Assembly (NCBI GenBank): GCA_963734595.1
Contig: CAVTHV010000020.1
Span: 24,152-88,151, forward strand
Reading direction: 5' to 3'
DNA from: CAKKQX01 sp963734595
GTDB lineage: Bacteria; Pseudomonadota; Gammaproteobacteria; Burkholderiales; SG8-41
Length of the DNA stretch: 64,000 nt
Positions 49,229 through 58,908 of this stretch are shown here, one piece after another. The notes below the pieces were generated by a model. The model was not told the origin of the DNA and made no database searches. It saw only the letters and a program-made list of their open reading frames with translations. Numbering within the stretch: the stretch's first letter is position 1; each line of letters starts with the position of its first letter. The position numbers and the translations under genes are program-made.

Positions 49229-49408
49229 CTTCACCGCCAAGGCCGCCAAGCACGCCAAGAAAAACTTATAGTTCATACACAATCTCTCTAATTGCTCTTC
49301 CCATGCGAACCACATCAAAGATTAACAGTTCACTCTAATTTGCGATTCCAGTTTCAGGTAACTCAAAATGTTCTCCTTGGCGTTCTTGGCGGCCTTGGCG
49401 GCTAAAAT
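49229..49408. repeat. paired CTTGGCGG inverted arrays inside the hyf-like operon
   Basis: CCGCCAAGGCCGCCAAGCAC continuing to GCCAAGAA (49232-49261) is inversely complementary to TTCTCCTTGGCGTTCTTGGC continuing to GGCCTTGGCGG (49372-49402). About 110 AT-rich bases lie between the arms. The array fills the hyfC-hyfE gap and could form a long hairpin in the transcript. Confidence 0.75.
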
Positions 49409-49411
49409 TTT

Positions 49412-50365
49412 TTAAGCCCCCAGCAACAGGTGGATCAACATCCCCAGCACCGCAAACAGGAACGCCATGCCGAGAAACTCGGGCGCCCGGAAAATGCGCA
49501 TTTTCGCCGAAACCGTTTCCAGCACCGCGAGCCCGGCCGCGGCGAGCGCAAGTTTCGCGACCAGGATCCCGAAAGCGAGCGGGAACAGCGGCCAGTTTCC
49601 CGCCTCGATCATGCCCCAGGGCAGGAACAGCGCGATGCCGATCGCGCAATAGAGCGTGAGCTTGATGGCCGTCACCCACTCGATCAGCGCCAGATGCCGC
49701 GCCGAGTATTCCAGGATCAGCGCTTCGTGGATCATGGTGAGTTCCAGGTGGGTCGACGGGTTGTCGATCGGGATGCGCGAGTTCTCCGCGAGCAGCACCA
49801 TGACAAACGCAACCGCCGCGAACGCGAGGCTCGGATAAATCGCGAACTCGCGATAAGCGAGCACGCCGACGATGGTCGGCAGCGAGCTCGACTGCGCGAT
49901 CAGCAGCGGCGTGAAAAACACCATCAGCAGCGCCGGCTCCGACAGGCTCGAGACCAGCATTTCCCGGCGCGCGCCAAGACTGCCGAACGCGGTGCCGATA
50001 TCCATCGCGGCGAGCGACGAGAAGATACGCGCCAGCGCGAACAGTCCCACCAGCGCGATCACGTCGGCGGCCGGCGAGAACGCGAGGTTGGTCTCGACTA
50101 CCGGCACGATGCTCGCCGCCAGCACCATGCAGCCGAACTGGATATACGGCGCGGAGCGGAAGACCGGCGACGCATTGCGCGCGATCAGCGCGTCCTTGTG
50201 AAAAAGCTTGTGCAACACCCGGTACTGCTGCAGCACGCCCGGCCCGCTCCTGTTCTGCAGCCATGCGCGGCACTGGTTGACCCAGCCCAGCATCAGCGGC
50301 GCGAGCAGCACCACCAGCAGGGTCTGCGCCAGTTGCGACAAAAAAGATTCGATGAACTGGGACAT
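49412..50365 (-). CDS. hyfC: HyfC/HycD-like membrane subunit (NuoH-like)
   Basis: The intact 317-residue integral membrane protein links the peripheral and membrane arms in group 4 hydrogenases and complex I (NuoH). It contains RSGPGVLQQYRVLHKLFHKDALI, FARIFSSLAAMDIGTAFGSLGA-like loops, and AENSRIPIDNPSTHLELTMIHEA with acidic quinone-site-like residues. About eight helices are predicted. Its ATG follows the hyfB stop by two bases, so the genes are co-transcribed. Confidence 0.92.
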   Translation of the reverse strand: MSQFIESFLSQLAQTLLVVLLAPLMLGWVNQCRAWLQNRSGPGVLQQYRVLHKLFHKDALIARNASPVFRSAPYIQFGCMVLAASIVPVVETNLAFSPAADVIALVGLFALARIFSSLAAMDIGTAFGSLGARREMLVSSLSEPALLMVFFTPLLIAQSSSLPTIVGVLAYREFAIYPSLAFAAVAFVMVLLAENSRIPIDNPSTHLELTMIHEALILEYSARHLALIEWVTAIKLTLYCAIGIALFLPWGMIEAGNWPLFPLAFGILVAKLALAAAGLAVLETVSAKMRIFRAPEFLGMAFLFAVLGMLIHLLLGA

Positions 50366-50367
50366 GG

Positions 50368-52380
50368 TCAGCGCACGAACATCAGCAGCGCGAGCAGGGT
50401 CACGAAGCTGTAAAGGAGATAAATATGGATGCGGCCGTGCTGCAGGATGCCGATCCACGCCGCCACGCGCTCGTTGAGACGTGCAACCGGCAGATACAGC
50501 CAGTACCACAGCCGGTCTTCGCTGGTGGCGGAATAGAACGGCTGGGCGTCGAACGCGCTCGGCATGCGGCGCCGGATGCGGAAAAACGGCTCGAAAATCT
50601 GCTTGATCGGCTGGCCGAAGCCTTCAGCGGTATCCTGCATGCGCGCGGTCTGCGCCGGGAACCCGCAGTCCCACGCATCGCCGCGCCGCACGCGCCCATG
50701 ATAGAGCCGCCGCACCAGCGCGAAAGTGAGCAGCACGGTGCCTGCGATGCCGAGCAGGAACAGAAGCGGACCGTAGCTCGCGCGCTCGGCCGAAACCGGA
50801 GCGATCAGCAGCCAGCCGCCCTGGCCCATGTGTGCGCCGATGGCAAAATCCACCAGCGGCAACGTCACGTTGTCGAGAAGCCGGATCACGCCGGCAGGCA
50901 GCACGCCCAGCAGCACGCAGGCCACCGACAGCCACACCAGACCGGCGCGCGCCCACGGCCCCTCATCGCGTGCCGTGGCGAGCCGCGGTTCGCGGTGCTG
51001 ACCGAGAAAGATCACACCGTAGAACTTGACCATGACGTAACTCGACAGCGCGGCGGCCAGCACCAGCGCGGCGGCGCCGACCGGCACCAGCATGTTCAGG
51101 TAGGGATTGGCGATCCCGGGCGAAAACAGGAACGCCTGCAGCAGCAGCCATTCCGATACGAAACCATTGAGCGGGGGCATCCCTGCGATCGCCAGCGCGC
51201 CCACGAGCGCGGTCGCGGCGACCCATGGCATATTGCGGATCAGGCCGCCCAGCTTGCCGAGGCTTCTCTCGTGCGTCGCGTGCAGCACCGATCCCGTCGC
51301 AAGAAAAAGCAGGCTCTTGAAGCAGGCGTGGTTGAGTGCGTGGTAGAGCGTCGCCACCAGCGACAGCGCGGCGAGATGCGGATTGCCGTAAACGTGAAAA
51401 ATGATGGTCAGCCCGATGCCCGCCAGGATGATGCCGATGTTCTCGATCGAGGAGTAGGCGAGCAGCCGCTTCATGTCGGTCTGGACCGCCGCGAACATCA
51501 CCCCGAACAGGGCGGTCAGCAGCCCCAGCGCCAGCGCCAGCGCACCCCACCACCAGAGCTGCGTCTGCAGCAGGTCCAGCGTTACGCGCAGGATGCCGTA
51601 GATCGCGGTCTTGAGCATGACGCCGCTCATCAGCGCCGAGATCGGTGACGGCGCCGCGGGGTGGGCTTCCGGCAGCCAGACATGCAGCGGCAGAATCCCC
51701 GCTTTGGCGCCGAAGCCGAACAATGCGAGCACGAAGGCGATGCTCGACCAGAATGGCGAAAGCCCGATCGCGCGCATCGCGGCGAATGTATAGTCGCCCT
51801 GGCCGCCCTGCAGCACGCCGAAGCACAGCAGGATGCTGATTGCGCCGATATGCGCGATCAGCAGATAGAGAAAACCGGCACTGCGGATTTCAGGAATCTT
51901 GTGGCTGCTGACGACGAGGAAATAGGAAGTGATCGCCATCGTTTCCCACGCCACCATGAACAGGTAGGCGTCGTCCGCCAGAAACACCGTGACCATGGCC
52001 GCCAGGAACAGGTGGTACTGCAGGCACAGCACGCCGGGCGCCGATCCCTGGCCGCGCCGGAAATAGCCGGTGGAAAACAGCGATATGCCGACTACCGCAA
52101 TACCCAGCAGTTCGATGAAGAATGCCGACAGGGCGTCGAGCCGGATATGAAAAGGCAGGTCGGGAAGCCCCAACGGCAGCACCAGCGCCGCCGGCGCGGC
52201 GGAAATCCCGAGAAACGCGGCGACCATCAGCGCCAGGCCGCCGACCGCTCCCAGCGGAAACAGCACGCGGCTGACAAAACGCAGGCTGAGCGGGCGCAAG
52301 ACGCCCGCCAATCCGATTGCCAGCCAGTACAACACGACGCCGAGGATCAGATCGACGGGAGGCGCCGTGAGTGGAAACAT
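50368..52380 (-). CDS. hyfB: HyfB/NuoL-like proton-translocating membrane subunit
   Basis: The intact 670-residue protein has some 15-16 membrane helices and the antiporter-like core of NuoL/NuoM: VAWETMAITSYFLVV with the membrane Glu, FGFGAKAGILPLHVWLPEAHPAAPSPISALMSG, and MKRLLAYSSIENIGI. The C-terminal extension (DAWDCGFPAQTARMQDTAEGFGQPIKQIFEPFF) is typical of HyfB/HycC. It is the first gene of the six-gene operon. About 20 AT-rich bases precede the ATG; I see no clear ribosome site. Confidence 0.92.
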   Translation of the reverse strand: MFPLTAPPVDLILGVVLYWLAIGLAGVLRPLSLRFVSRVLFPLGAVGGLALMVAAFLGISAAPAALVLPLGLPDLPFHIRLDALSAFFIELLGIAVVGISLFSTGYFRRGQGSAPGVLCLQYHLFLAAMVTVFLADDAYLFMVAWETMAITSYFLVVSSHKIPEIRSAGFLYLLIAHIGAISILLCFGVLQGGQGDYTFAAMRAIGLSPFWSSIAFVLALFGFGAKAGILPLHVWLPEAHPAAPSPISALMSGVMLKTAIYGILRVTLDLLQTQLWWWGALALALGLLTALFGVMFAAVQTDMKRLLAYSSIENIGIILAGIGLTIIFHVYGNPHLAALSLVATLYHALNHACFKSLLFLATGSVLHATHERSLGKLGGLIRNMPWVAATALVGALAIAGMPPLNGFVSEWLLLQAFLFSPGIANPYLNMLVPVGAAALVLAAALSSYVMVKFYGVIFLGQHREPRLATARDEGPWARAGLVWLSVACVLLGVLPAGVIRLLDNVTLPLVDFAIGAHMGQGGWLLIAPVSAERASYGPLLFLLGIAGTVLLTFALVRRLYHGRVRRGDAWDCGFPAQTARMQDTAEGFGQPIKQIFEPFFRIRRRMPSAFDAQPFYSATSEDRLWYWLYLPVARLNERVAAWIGILQHGRIHIYLLYSFVTLLALLMFVR

Positions 52381-52530
52381 TTTTATAATTAAGTATTTAA
52401 AGAAGAAGCGCGCGGCAGATTACGTCGCGGCGCGATATCAGACGAATTGTAAGCGCTTTGGCACCGGCACCGCAATTTCGGGGGAACGGCAAGGGGGAAA
52501 AGCCGCGCTTTGGTGCCGGGAGCGCCGCGT

Positions 52531-52992
52531 TCACGGCTTCAGGTAAGCGTAGCCCTCGCGCTGTTGCAGCCGGGTGATTTCGGCGACGCCGGAAGGCACG
52601 AACGTCGCTTCCGGTATGAATTGCGACTTTTTGAGGTTGCGTTCGCGCAGCGTGATTTCGCACACTTCGAAGCGCACGCCGCGCATCGCCAGATCCTCCA
52701 CCGGGATATCGTAGGGATTCCCGTTTTTGTCCTTGGCGCCGTCGATCAGGAAATCCACCCCGTAGGCGTGCGTGACCACGACGATCTTCGCTTTGGGATC
52801 GACCTCGAGCTGGTTGCGGATATACTGCATGGCCGCGTGCGCCTGTTGCGCGGTGTCGCTGATGTGATAGACGACCTTGTTCCGGGCGGCGCTGTCGTCC
52901 GCCGCCGGACGGTTCCCCGGCGCCGCGCAACCTGCCAACGCCAAGACCAGTGCCACCGCAATCATTCCGCCCGGCCTGAAGTGGCGCAGCAT
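52531..52992 (-). CDS. DsrE-like lipoprotein
   Basis: The ATG at 52992 follows AGGAGG and gives a 153-residue protein with a signal (MIAVALVLALAGC) and lipobox LAGC. The mature part (VVYHISDTAQQAHAAMQYIRNQLEVDP, KIVVVTHAYGVDFLIDGAKD, GVRFEVCEITL) has the alternating fold pattern of the DsrE/DsrF/YchN family. A Cys in FEVCEITL sits at the usual position. The protein would be anchored in the periplasm, whereas classical DsrE is cytoplasmic. It is the last of a three-gene group with a binding protein and another DsrE-like gene. Confidence 0.72.
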   Translation of the reverse strand: MLRHFRPGGMIAVALVLALAGCAAPGNRPAADDSAARNKVVYHISDTAQQAHAAMQYIRNQLEVDPKAKIVVVTHAYGVDFLIDGAKDKNGNPYDIPVEDLAMRGVRFEVCEITLRERNLKKSQFIPEATFVPSGVAEITRLQQREGYAYLKP

Positions 52993-53135
52993 GTTCCCCT
53001 CCTTTCGCATCGCCCGCCCGAATGGGCCATGGACATACGCGAAACTTAAACGAGAACGAGGGGCGTCGCAATATGTCCGCCGCGCAGCAAAGCGGCGGAA
53101 CAGCCGCTTTGTGCGCAACCGGCCGGCAGCAGCGG

Positions 53136-54153
53136 TCAATCGGGAATGGGTTTGTGCTGGAGTTCGTCCGCGCTGGCGTTCACAAAACCGAATTTTGCAT
53201 ACGCGGCCTGGGATTCCGGGCCCCGCAGGAATTCCAGGTACTTTTCCGCCATCGCCTTGCGCGCTGCTGTTGGTCAGCGCACCGATGGCGTAGGCCACTT
53301 CGTTGCGCAGGCTGTCTTCCGGCGGCAGCACCACGCCCTCCACGGGCGCCCCGACGCGTATCGCTTCCTGGGCTTCGGTCTTCCAGACGAAACCGGCATC
53401 GGAAGTGCCCGCCTTGATGCGATCCGGAGTTTCGCGGTGATGGACGGAGGTGAACCAGTTATTCGCCGTCGTTTGACAGGAATTACACATCTTGCCCGCG
53501 GAAATTTTCTCCCACAGGCCATGCCGTTCCAGCACCTTGCGGCCGTAGAACTGCATGATGCCTTCGCTGACCGGATTGGGCATCGAAGTACGCACATCCT
53601 GGCGGATCAGGTCTCTCACGCCACGGATACCCTTCGGGTTGCCCTTCGCCACCATGATCTGCAGTTCGTTATGCATGTAAATCGCATAACGGTCCATCAG
53701 TCCGGCTTTCTTCAGCGTCTTCAGATGCCCGAGGTTCACCGACGCGTAGACGTCCGGCAATCCCGGGTAACTCTTGCCCTCGTACGTCCACCCGCCGGCC
53801 TGAATCGCGTTCAGGATCAGCCCCGGCGGCAGGGTGATGAGCCCCACTTCCACGCCCGGATTCTTGCGTTGAAACGCATGGATCACTTCGTCCATCGCGA
53901 AGAACTGGTTGCCGGCGAGCCACAGGATGACTTTCGCGTCCTGCTGCATGCGTTCCATCGCCGGCGCGCCCTTCACGATCCTGCCGTCGGCGTAGTAGAG
54001 CTTGAGATCGTTATCCTTGCCCTTCGGTATTACGGCAGGCTTGGCTGCCGCTGGTTTTTGCGCGGGCGAAGCCTCCTGATTCGGCGCCTGTGTCGCGAAG
54101 GCTGAGATCGAGATGAGGCTCAGCATCACGCCGATAATCCGGGCTATTTTCAT
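53136..54153 (-). CDS. periplasmic substrate-binding protein with a CxxC motif, one frameshift
   Basis: The product of about 338 residues has a signal peptide (IIGVMLSLISISAFA) and the fold pattern of an extracellular solute-binding protein of the molybdate/sulfate-like class (ILWLAGNQFFAMDEVIHAF, DVYASVNLGHLKTLKKAG, ANNWFTSVHHRETPDRI, SDAGFVWKTEAQEAI). A CNSC motif occurs in the second lobe (MCNSCQTT). An extra base near 53263 separates the end; the corrected tail is MAEKYLEFLRGPESQAAYAKFGFVNAS ending HKPIPD. GGGGAG precedes the ATG. No permease or ATPase gene is adjacent. The ligand is unknown. Confidence 0.78.
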
Positions 54154-54233
54154 TTGTTTTCTCCCCTTTTGAAATGTGCAACGCATTGCGTCAGGTGCCC
54201 GGCAGCCGCCGGGTTACCGCATCGGGCCGAGGA

Positions 54234-54725
54234 TCACGGCCGTACGACCGCCCAGCCCTGTTTCTGCCTGTTGATGATCTCGATGATGCCCGCCGGAACG
54301 TAGCCTATTTTGGCCAGCATGTCGTCCTTGGAAAGCTTGCGGGCGCGCATCGTGTTCTGGCATGCGTATACATGCGCCCCGGATTGAAGCGTTTCTTCGA
54401 TGCGATTGCCGACTTCGGAATCCATCTTGAGCATCCCGATGCCGTTGCCGAAAGCCACGACCTCGACCTGGACCTTGTCCTTGCCATAGGCCTGCTGGAT
54501 GTTTTTAACGACGTTGAGCGCCTGGTTCCAGGTCTTGGGGCTGTCGTCGCTCACCTGCAGGACCACCCTCTCCTTTTTCACCGCGGCATTTTTCTTGTGC
54601 TGCGCAGTTGCCTTGGTATCCGCAACCGCCACCTTGGTCTCCGCGGCAATCGAAGCGGTTACCGTCGCGCCCACTAACAGCATTGCGCCGAACATGCCGA
54701 TCAATACGAGCTTGAGTCTTTGCAT
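54234..54725 (-). CDS. secreted DsrE-like protein
   Basis: The 163-residue protein has a signal peptide (LVLIGMFGAMLLVGATVTASIAA), a Lys/Ala-rich stretch and a DsrE-like domain (RVVLQVSDDSPKTWNQALNVVKNIQQAYG, VQVEVVAFGNGIGML). The conserved-position Cys is in HVYACQNTMRARKL. The end is KIGYVPAGIIEIINRQKQGWAVVRP, which resembles the end of the DsrE-like lipoprotein two genes on. GGAGGAG precedes the ATG at 54725. It is first in the group DsrE-like / binding protein / DsrE-like lipoprotein. Confidence 0.78.
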   Translation of the reverse strand: MQRLKLVLIGMFGAMLLVGATVTASIAAETKVAVADTKATAQHKKNAAVKKERVVLQVSDDSPKTWNQALNVVKNIQQAYGKDKVQVEVVAFGNGIGMLKMDSEVGNRIEETLQSGAHVYACQNTMRARKLSKDDMLAKIGYVPAGIIEIINRQKQGWAVVRP

Positions 54726-54853
54726 GATGCTCCTCCCCGTGGAATTTATTTTGAAACGCGCAATTAAAACACTACCATGCCGGCAACACAACGCGGCCAG
54801 CCTCCTTGCATAATTTATTTTTATGGGCCGATAATCAGGACTGCTGAGACGGC

Positions 54854-55147
54854 ATGAAGATGAATACCGGCACAAGGATCACCAGGCGTTTGCAGATACT
54901 CGGGCGCGTGCAGGGCGTCGGTTTCCGCTATTACATGCAACGCACGGCGCAGCAACTGGGCGTTGCCGGCTGGGTGCGCAACCGCCGCGACGGCAGCGTC
55001 GAGGCCATGGTGCACGGCTCGCCCGAATCAGTCGCGGCAATGATCGACTGGGCGAAGCGCGGACCTTCGGGTGCGGCGGTCAGCGAAGTCAGGATTGCCG
55101 CGGACGACGGCGAATACGCGGGGTTCGTGGCCCTGCCGACAGAATGA
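54854..55147 (+). CDS. acyP: acylphosphatase
   Basis: This small cytoplasmic enzyme hydrolyses acyl phosphates. The 97-residue product has the signature GRVQGVGFRYYMQ with the catalytic Arg and GWVRNRRDGSVEAMVHG with the catalytic Asn. The fold and length are normal. It is divergent from the DsrE-like gene and convergent with dnaE. ATGs at 54854 and 54860 are both possible starts. Confidence 0.94.
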   Translation: MKMNTGTRITRRLQILGRVQGVGFRYYMQRTAQQLGVAGWVRNRRDGSVEAMVHGSPESVAAMIDWAKRGPSGAAVSEVRIAADDGEYAGFVALPTE

Positions 55148-55178
55148 ATTGAAGTTCGCGCGCAGACGCGGGCTACGG

Positions 55179-58100
55179 TCAATAGCCCGCGTGCTGCTCG
55201 CGGTAGACGATATCGACATTGTCCGCGCTCAGCCAGTCGGCCAGCGACTGGATCAGATCGTCGTGCAGGGTGACGCGCCAGTCGTTGCCGAGATCGATTT
55301 CGCAGGTCGCGGCGCGGTTCGAATAGACGACGGACACCGGGCAGTTGCCGCCGCTGCGATAGGGAGACAGCAGCTCGCGCAGCCTGCCGCCCGAGGACTG
55401 GCCGTTGCAGGTCAGCCGCATCATCCTCGCGAAGCGGTTGCGCGCCGTCTGCAGGTCGAAGAGCTTCTCCGCGGAAATGCGCAGCCCGCCGGAGAAATCG
55501 TCGTGCGCGACCTTGCCCTCCACGATCAGCAGCTGGTCTTCCTTCAGCCAGTGGCGATGCTGCTCGAACAGTTCGTTGAACACCGTGAGTTCGACCCGGG
55601 CATTGCCGTCGTCGAGCAGGATCACGGCCATGCGCCCGCGCCGCGTCATCTGGATGCGCTGGCTGTGAATGATGCCCGCGAGCAGCACCGGATGCGGCTG
55701 GGGCGACAGCTGGTCGAGCCGGGTGGAAATGAATCCGCGCAATTCGCGCTCGTAGCTCCTGAACGGATGCCCGGAAAAATAATAGCCGAGCGCGAGCTTC
55801 TCGTTCTGCAGCCGCTCGCGGTCGGTCCAGCGCGGCACGTCGGCGAGCGCGATCTTGTGCGAGGTTTCGGCAAGCTCGCCGAACAGGCTGACCTGGTGCG
55901 CGCTGCGGCTCGCCTGCTCGGCGCTCTCCAGCGCCATGCCGACCGAGGCGAGCAGGCTGGCACGGTGATCGTTGATCCGGTCGAACGCGCCGGCGCGGAT
56001 CAGCGACTCCACCGTGCGGCGGTTGACGATGCGCTTGTCGAGGCGATGGCAGAAGTCGAACAGGTCCGTGAACGGTCCGCCGCTGGCGCGCGCCTCCATG
56101 ATGTGCCGGATCGCCGCTTCGCCCGTGCCCTTGATCGCGCCCAGGCCGTAACGGATCTGTCTTGCCGTCGATCGGCACGAAGCGGTAATCGCCGCTGTTG
56201 AGATCGGGCGCCAGGATCTCGAGACCGTTCTGCGCCGCGTCTTCGTAAATCTGCTGCACCTTGTCGGTGTCGTCCATCACCGCCGACAAGTTGGCCGCCA
56301 TGAACGCGGCGGCGTGGTGCGCCTTCATGTACGCGGTCTGGTAGGCGACGAGCGCGTACGCGGCCGCGTGCGACTTGTTGAAGCCGTAGCCCGCGAATTT
56401 CTCCATCAGGTCGAAGATCTCGCCGGCCTTGGCGGCCGACAGACCGTTCTTCGCGGCGCCATCGCGGAACAGATCGCGGTGCTGCGCCATCTCCTCCGGT
56501 TTCTTCTTGCCCATCGCGCGCCGCAGCAGGTCGGCGCCGCCCAGGCTGTAGCCGCCGATGATCTGGGCCATCTGCATCACCTGCTCCTGGTACACCATGA
56601 TGCCGTAGGTCTCGGCGAGGATCGGCTCCACGCGCGAGTCGGGATAGACGACCCGCTCGCGCCCGTGCTTGCGCTCGCAGAACGACGGGATGAGTTCCAT
56701 CGGGCCGGGCCGGTAGAGCGCCACCAGCGCGACGATGTCGCCGAAGCGGTCGGGGCGCGCGCGCTTCAGGAGATCGCGCATGCCGCGCGATTCAAACTGG
56801 AACACGGCCGTGGTGTTGGCGCTGGCGAATATCGAGTAGGTCGCGGCGTCGTCGAGCGGCAGCTCGTGCAGCGCGAGCGTCGAAGCCGGGTCGAGCTGCC
56901 GCACGTAGCGCACCGTCCAGTCGAGGATGGTGAGCGTGGTGAGGCCCAGGAAGTCGAACTTGACCAGCCCGATCGACTCGACGTCGTCCTTGTCGAACTG
57001 GCTGACCGCGGCTTCCGAGTTATCGGCGATATAGAGCGGGCAAAAATCGGTGAGCTTGCCGGGGGCGATCAGCACGCCGCCGGCATGCATGCCGACGTTG
57101 CGCGTCAATCCTTCCAGTTTCTCGGCCAGCTCCAGCAATCCGCGCACCTCCTCCTCGTTCTTCTCGCGCTCCTTCAGCTGCGGCTCCATCTCCCGCGCGT
57201 CCTGCAGCGTGATGTGCTTGCCGGGCTGGAACGGAATCAGTTTCGCGAGCTGGTCGCAGAAGTTGTACGGCAGATCGAGCACGCGCCCGACGTCGCGCAC
57301 CACGGCCTTCGCCGCCATGGTGCCGAAGGTGGCGATCTGGGACACGCTGTCGGCGCCGTAACGCTGCTTCACGTAATCGATCACGCGGTCGCGCCCGTCC
57401 TGGCAGAAGTCGATGTCGAAGTCGGGCATCGACACGCGCTCCGGATTGAGGAAACGCTCGAACAGCAGGTCGTAGCGCAACGGGTCGAGGTCGGTGATGC
57501 CCAGGCTGTAGGCCACCAGCGAGCCCGCGCCCGAACCGCGGCCCGGCCCGACCGGCACGCCGTTTTGCTTCGCCCAGTTGATGAAATCGGCGACGATCAG
57601 AAAATAACCGGGAAAGCCCATTTGCGAGATCGTCTTCAACTCGAACTCGAGCCGCTCCTGGTAGCGCGCAAGCTGCCGGCCGCGTTCGGCCTCGTCCGGA
57701 TAGAGCTGCCGCATGCGGCTCGTCGAGACCGGCCAGCGCGCAATCGTGCAGATACTGGTCGAGACCGACGTTGTCGGGCGTCGGGAATTTCGGCAGCTGG
57801 CTTTTGCCGAGGGTCGAGCGCCAGGTTGCAGCGCCGGGCGATCTCGACGCTGTTGGCCAGCGCTTCGGGAATGTCCGCGAACAGCGCGCCCATCTCGGCC
57901 TGCGATTTGAAATACTGCTCGGTGCTGAATTTCCGCGGACGGCGCTGATCCGAGAGGACGTAGCCTTCGGAAATGCAGACGCGCGCTTCATGCGCGCGGA
58001 AATCGTCCGGCTTCAGGAACTGCACGGGGTGCGTCGCGACCACCGGCAGCCTGAGCTGGGACGCGAGCTGCAGCGCGCGCTGCACATGGTTTTCCAGCGG

Positions 58101-58655
58101 CACCGCGGCCGCGCCGGCCGTCATGGCCTCCGGCCCGAGCCGCTGCAGCTCGAGGTAATAGCGCCCGGGGAACAGCGCCGCCCACCCGCGCGCGAGGTCC
58201 TGCGCGAGCGGCATGTGATCGGCGATCAGCGCCTGGCCGACGTCGCCATGATGCGCGCCGGAGAGCGCGATCAGGCCTTCCGTCCCCGTCTCGCCAAACC
58301 AGCCTTTCGCAATCTCGGCGCGTCCGCGATAGTGGTTGGAACGGTAAGCGCGCGTGAGCAGCTCGCACAGGCGCAGATAACCGGCATGCGAGGCGCACAG
58401 CAACAGCAGGCGGTAGGGTTTGTCGCGGTCGGCCTCGTTGCTGATCCAGACATCGCAGCCGATGATGGGTTTCACGCCGCGGCCGCGCGCCGCCTGATAG
58501 AACTTGACCGTGCCGAACGCGTTGGCAAGGTCGGTCAGCGCCAGCGCCGGCATGCCGTCGTTGGCCGCGGCCGCGATCGCTTCGTCGAGGCGCACGATTC
58601 CGTCCACGATCGAGTACTCGCTGTGCAATCGCAGATGGATGAAAGACGGCTGCAT
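55179..58655 (-). CDS. dnaE: DNA polymerase III subunit alpha, three frameshifts
   Basis: DnaE is the replicative polymerase catalytic subunit. The N-terminal PHP domain has FIHLRLHSEYSIVDG and LALTDLANAFG. The palm carries GPGRGSGAGSLVAY and the catalytic aspartates in MPDFDIDFCQDGRDRVI. The fingers have ELIPSFCERKHG and KKKPEEMAQHR, and the helix-hairpin-helix and OB regions follow (HPVLLAGIIHSQRIQM). Extra bases near 57822, 57727 and 56162 break the frame; fragments abut exactly. The corrected length is about 1158 residues, normal for DnaE1. Confidence 0.96.
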
Positions 58656-58908
58656 GATGGGAATCTATTTTACGCCGGCACGCCGTTTTTTTGACAGCAG
58701 TCTGCGGCAGGTTTGCGGCATTGCGCGCGGCAAAAGAAATTTAAACAAGGAAAATCCACCACATAGCCGGCGGCATTGTGCAAGCAATAAGCAGAAGCGC
58801 TGCGGCTGTCGCGCGCCCGGCCTTACCCGATCGCCGCGGCTTGCTGCATAATGCGTATTTTTCCAATCGGCGCGCATACGCTGTCGCCGCCTGCCGTCCG
58901 GCGCATCC

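Noticed and set aside
44922..52380. Active [NiFe] hydrogenase 4 or formate hydrogenlyase
   Set aside because: Both cysteine pairs for the NiFe site are absent from the large subunit, and no maturation genes are nearby.
44922..52380. Part of the regular NADH dehydrogenase (nuo) operon
   Set aside because: The gene set and order match hyfBCEFGI, with a HyfE homologue and a fused NuoCD-type subunit, and NuoE/F/G/I/J/A are missing.
52531..54186. Single 551-residue protein covering the binding protein and the DsrE-like lipoprotein
   Set aside because: The fusion arises from one extra base near 53263. The corrected binding protein stops at 53136, and the lipoprotein has its own ribosome site and signal peptide.
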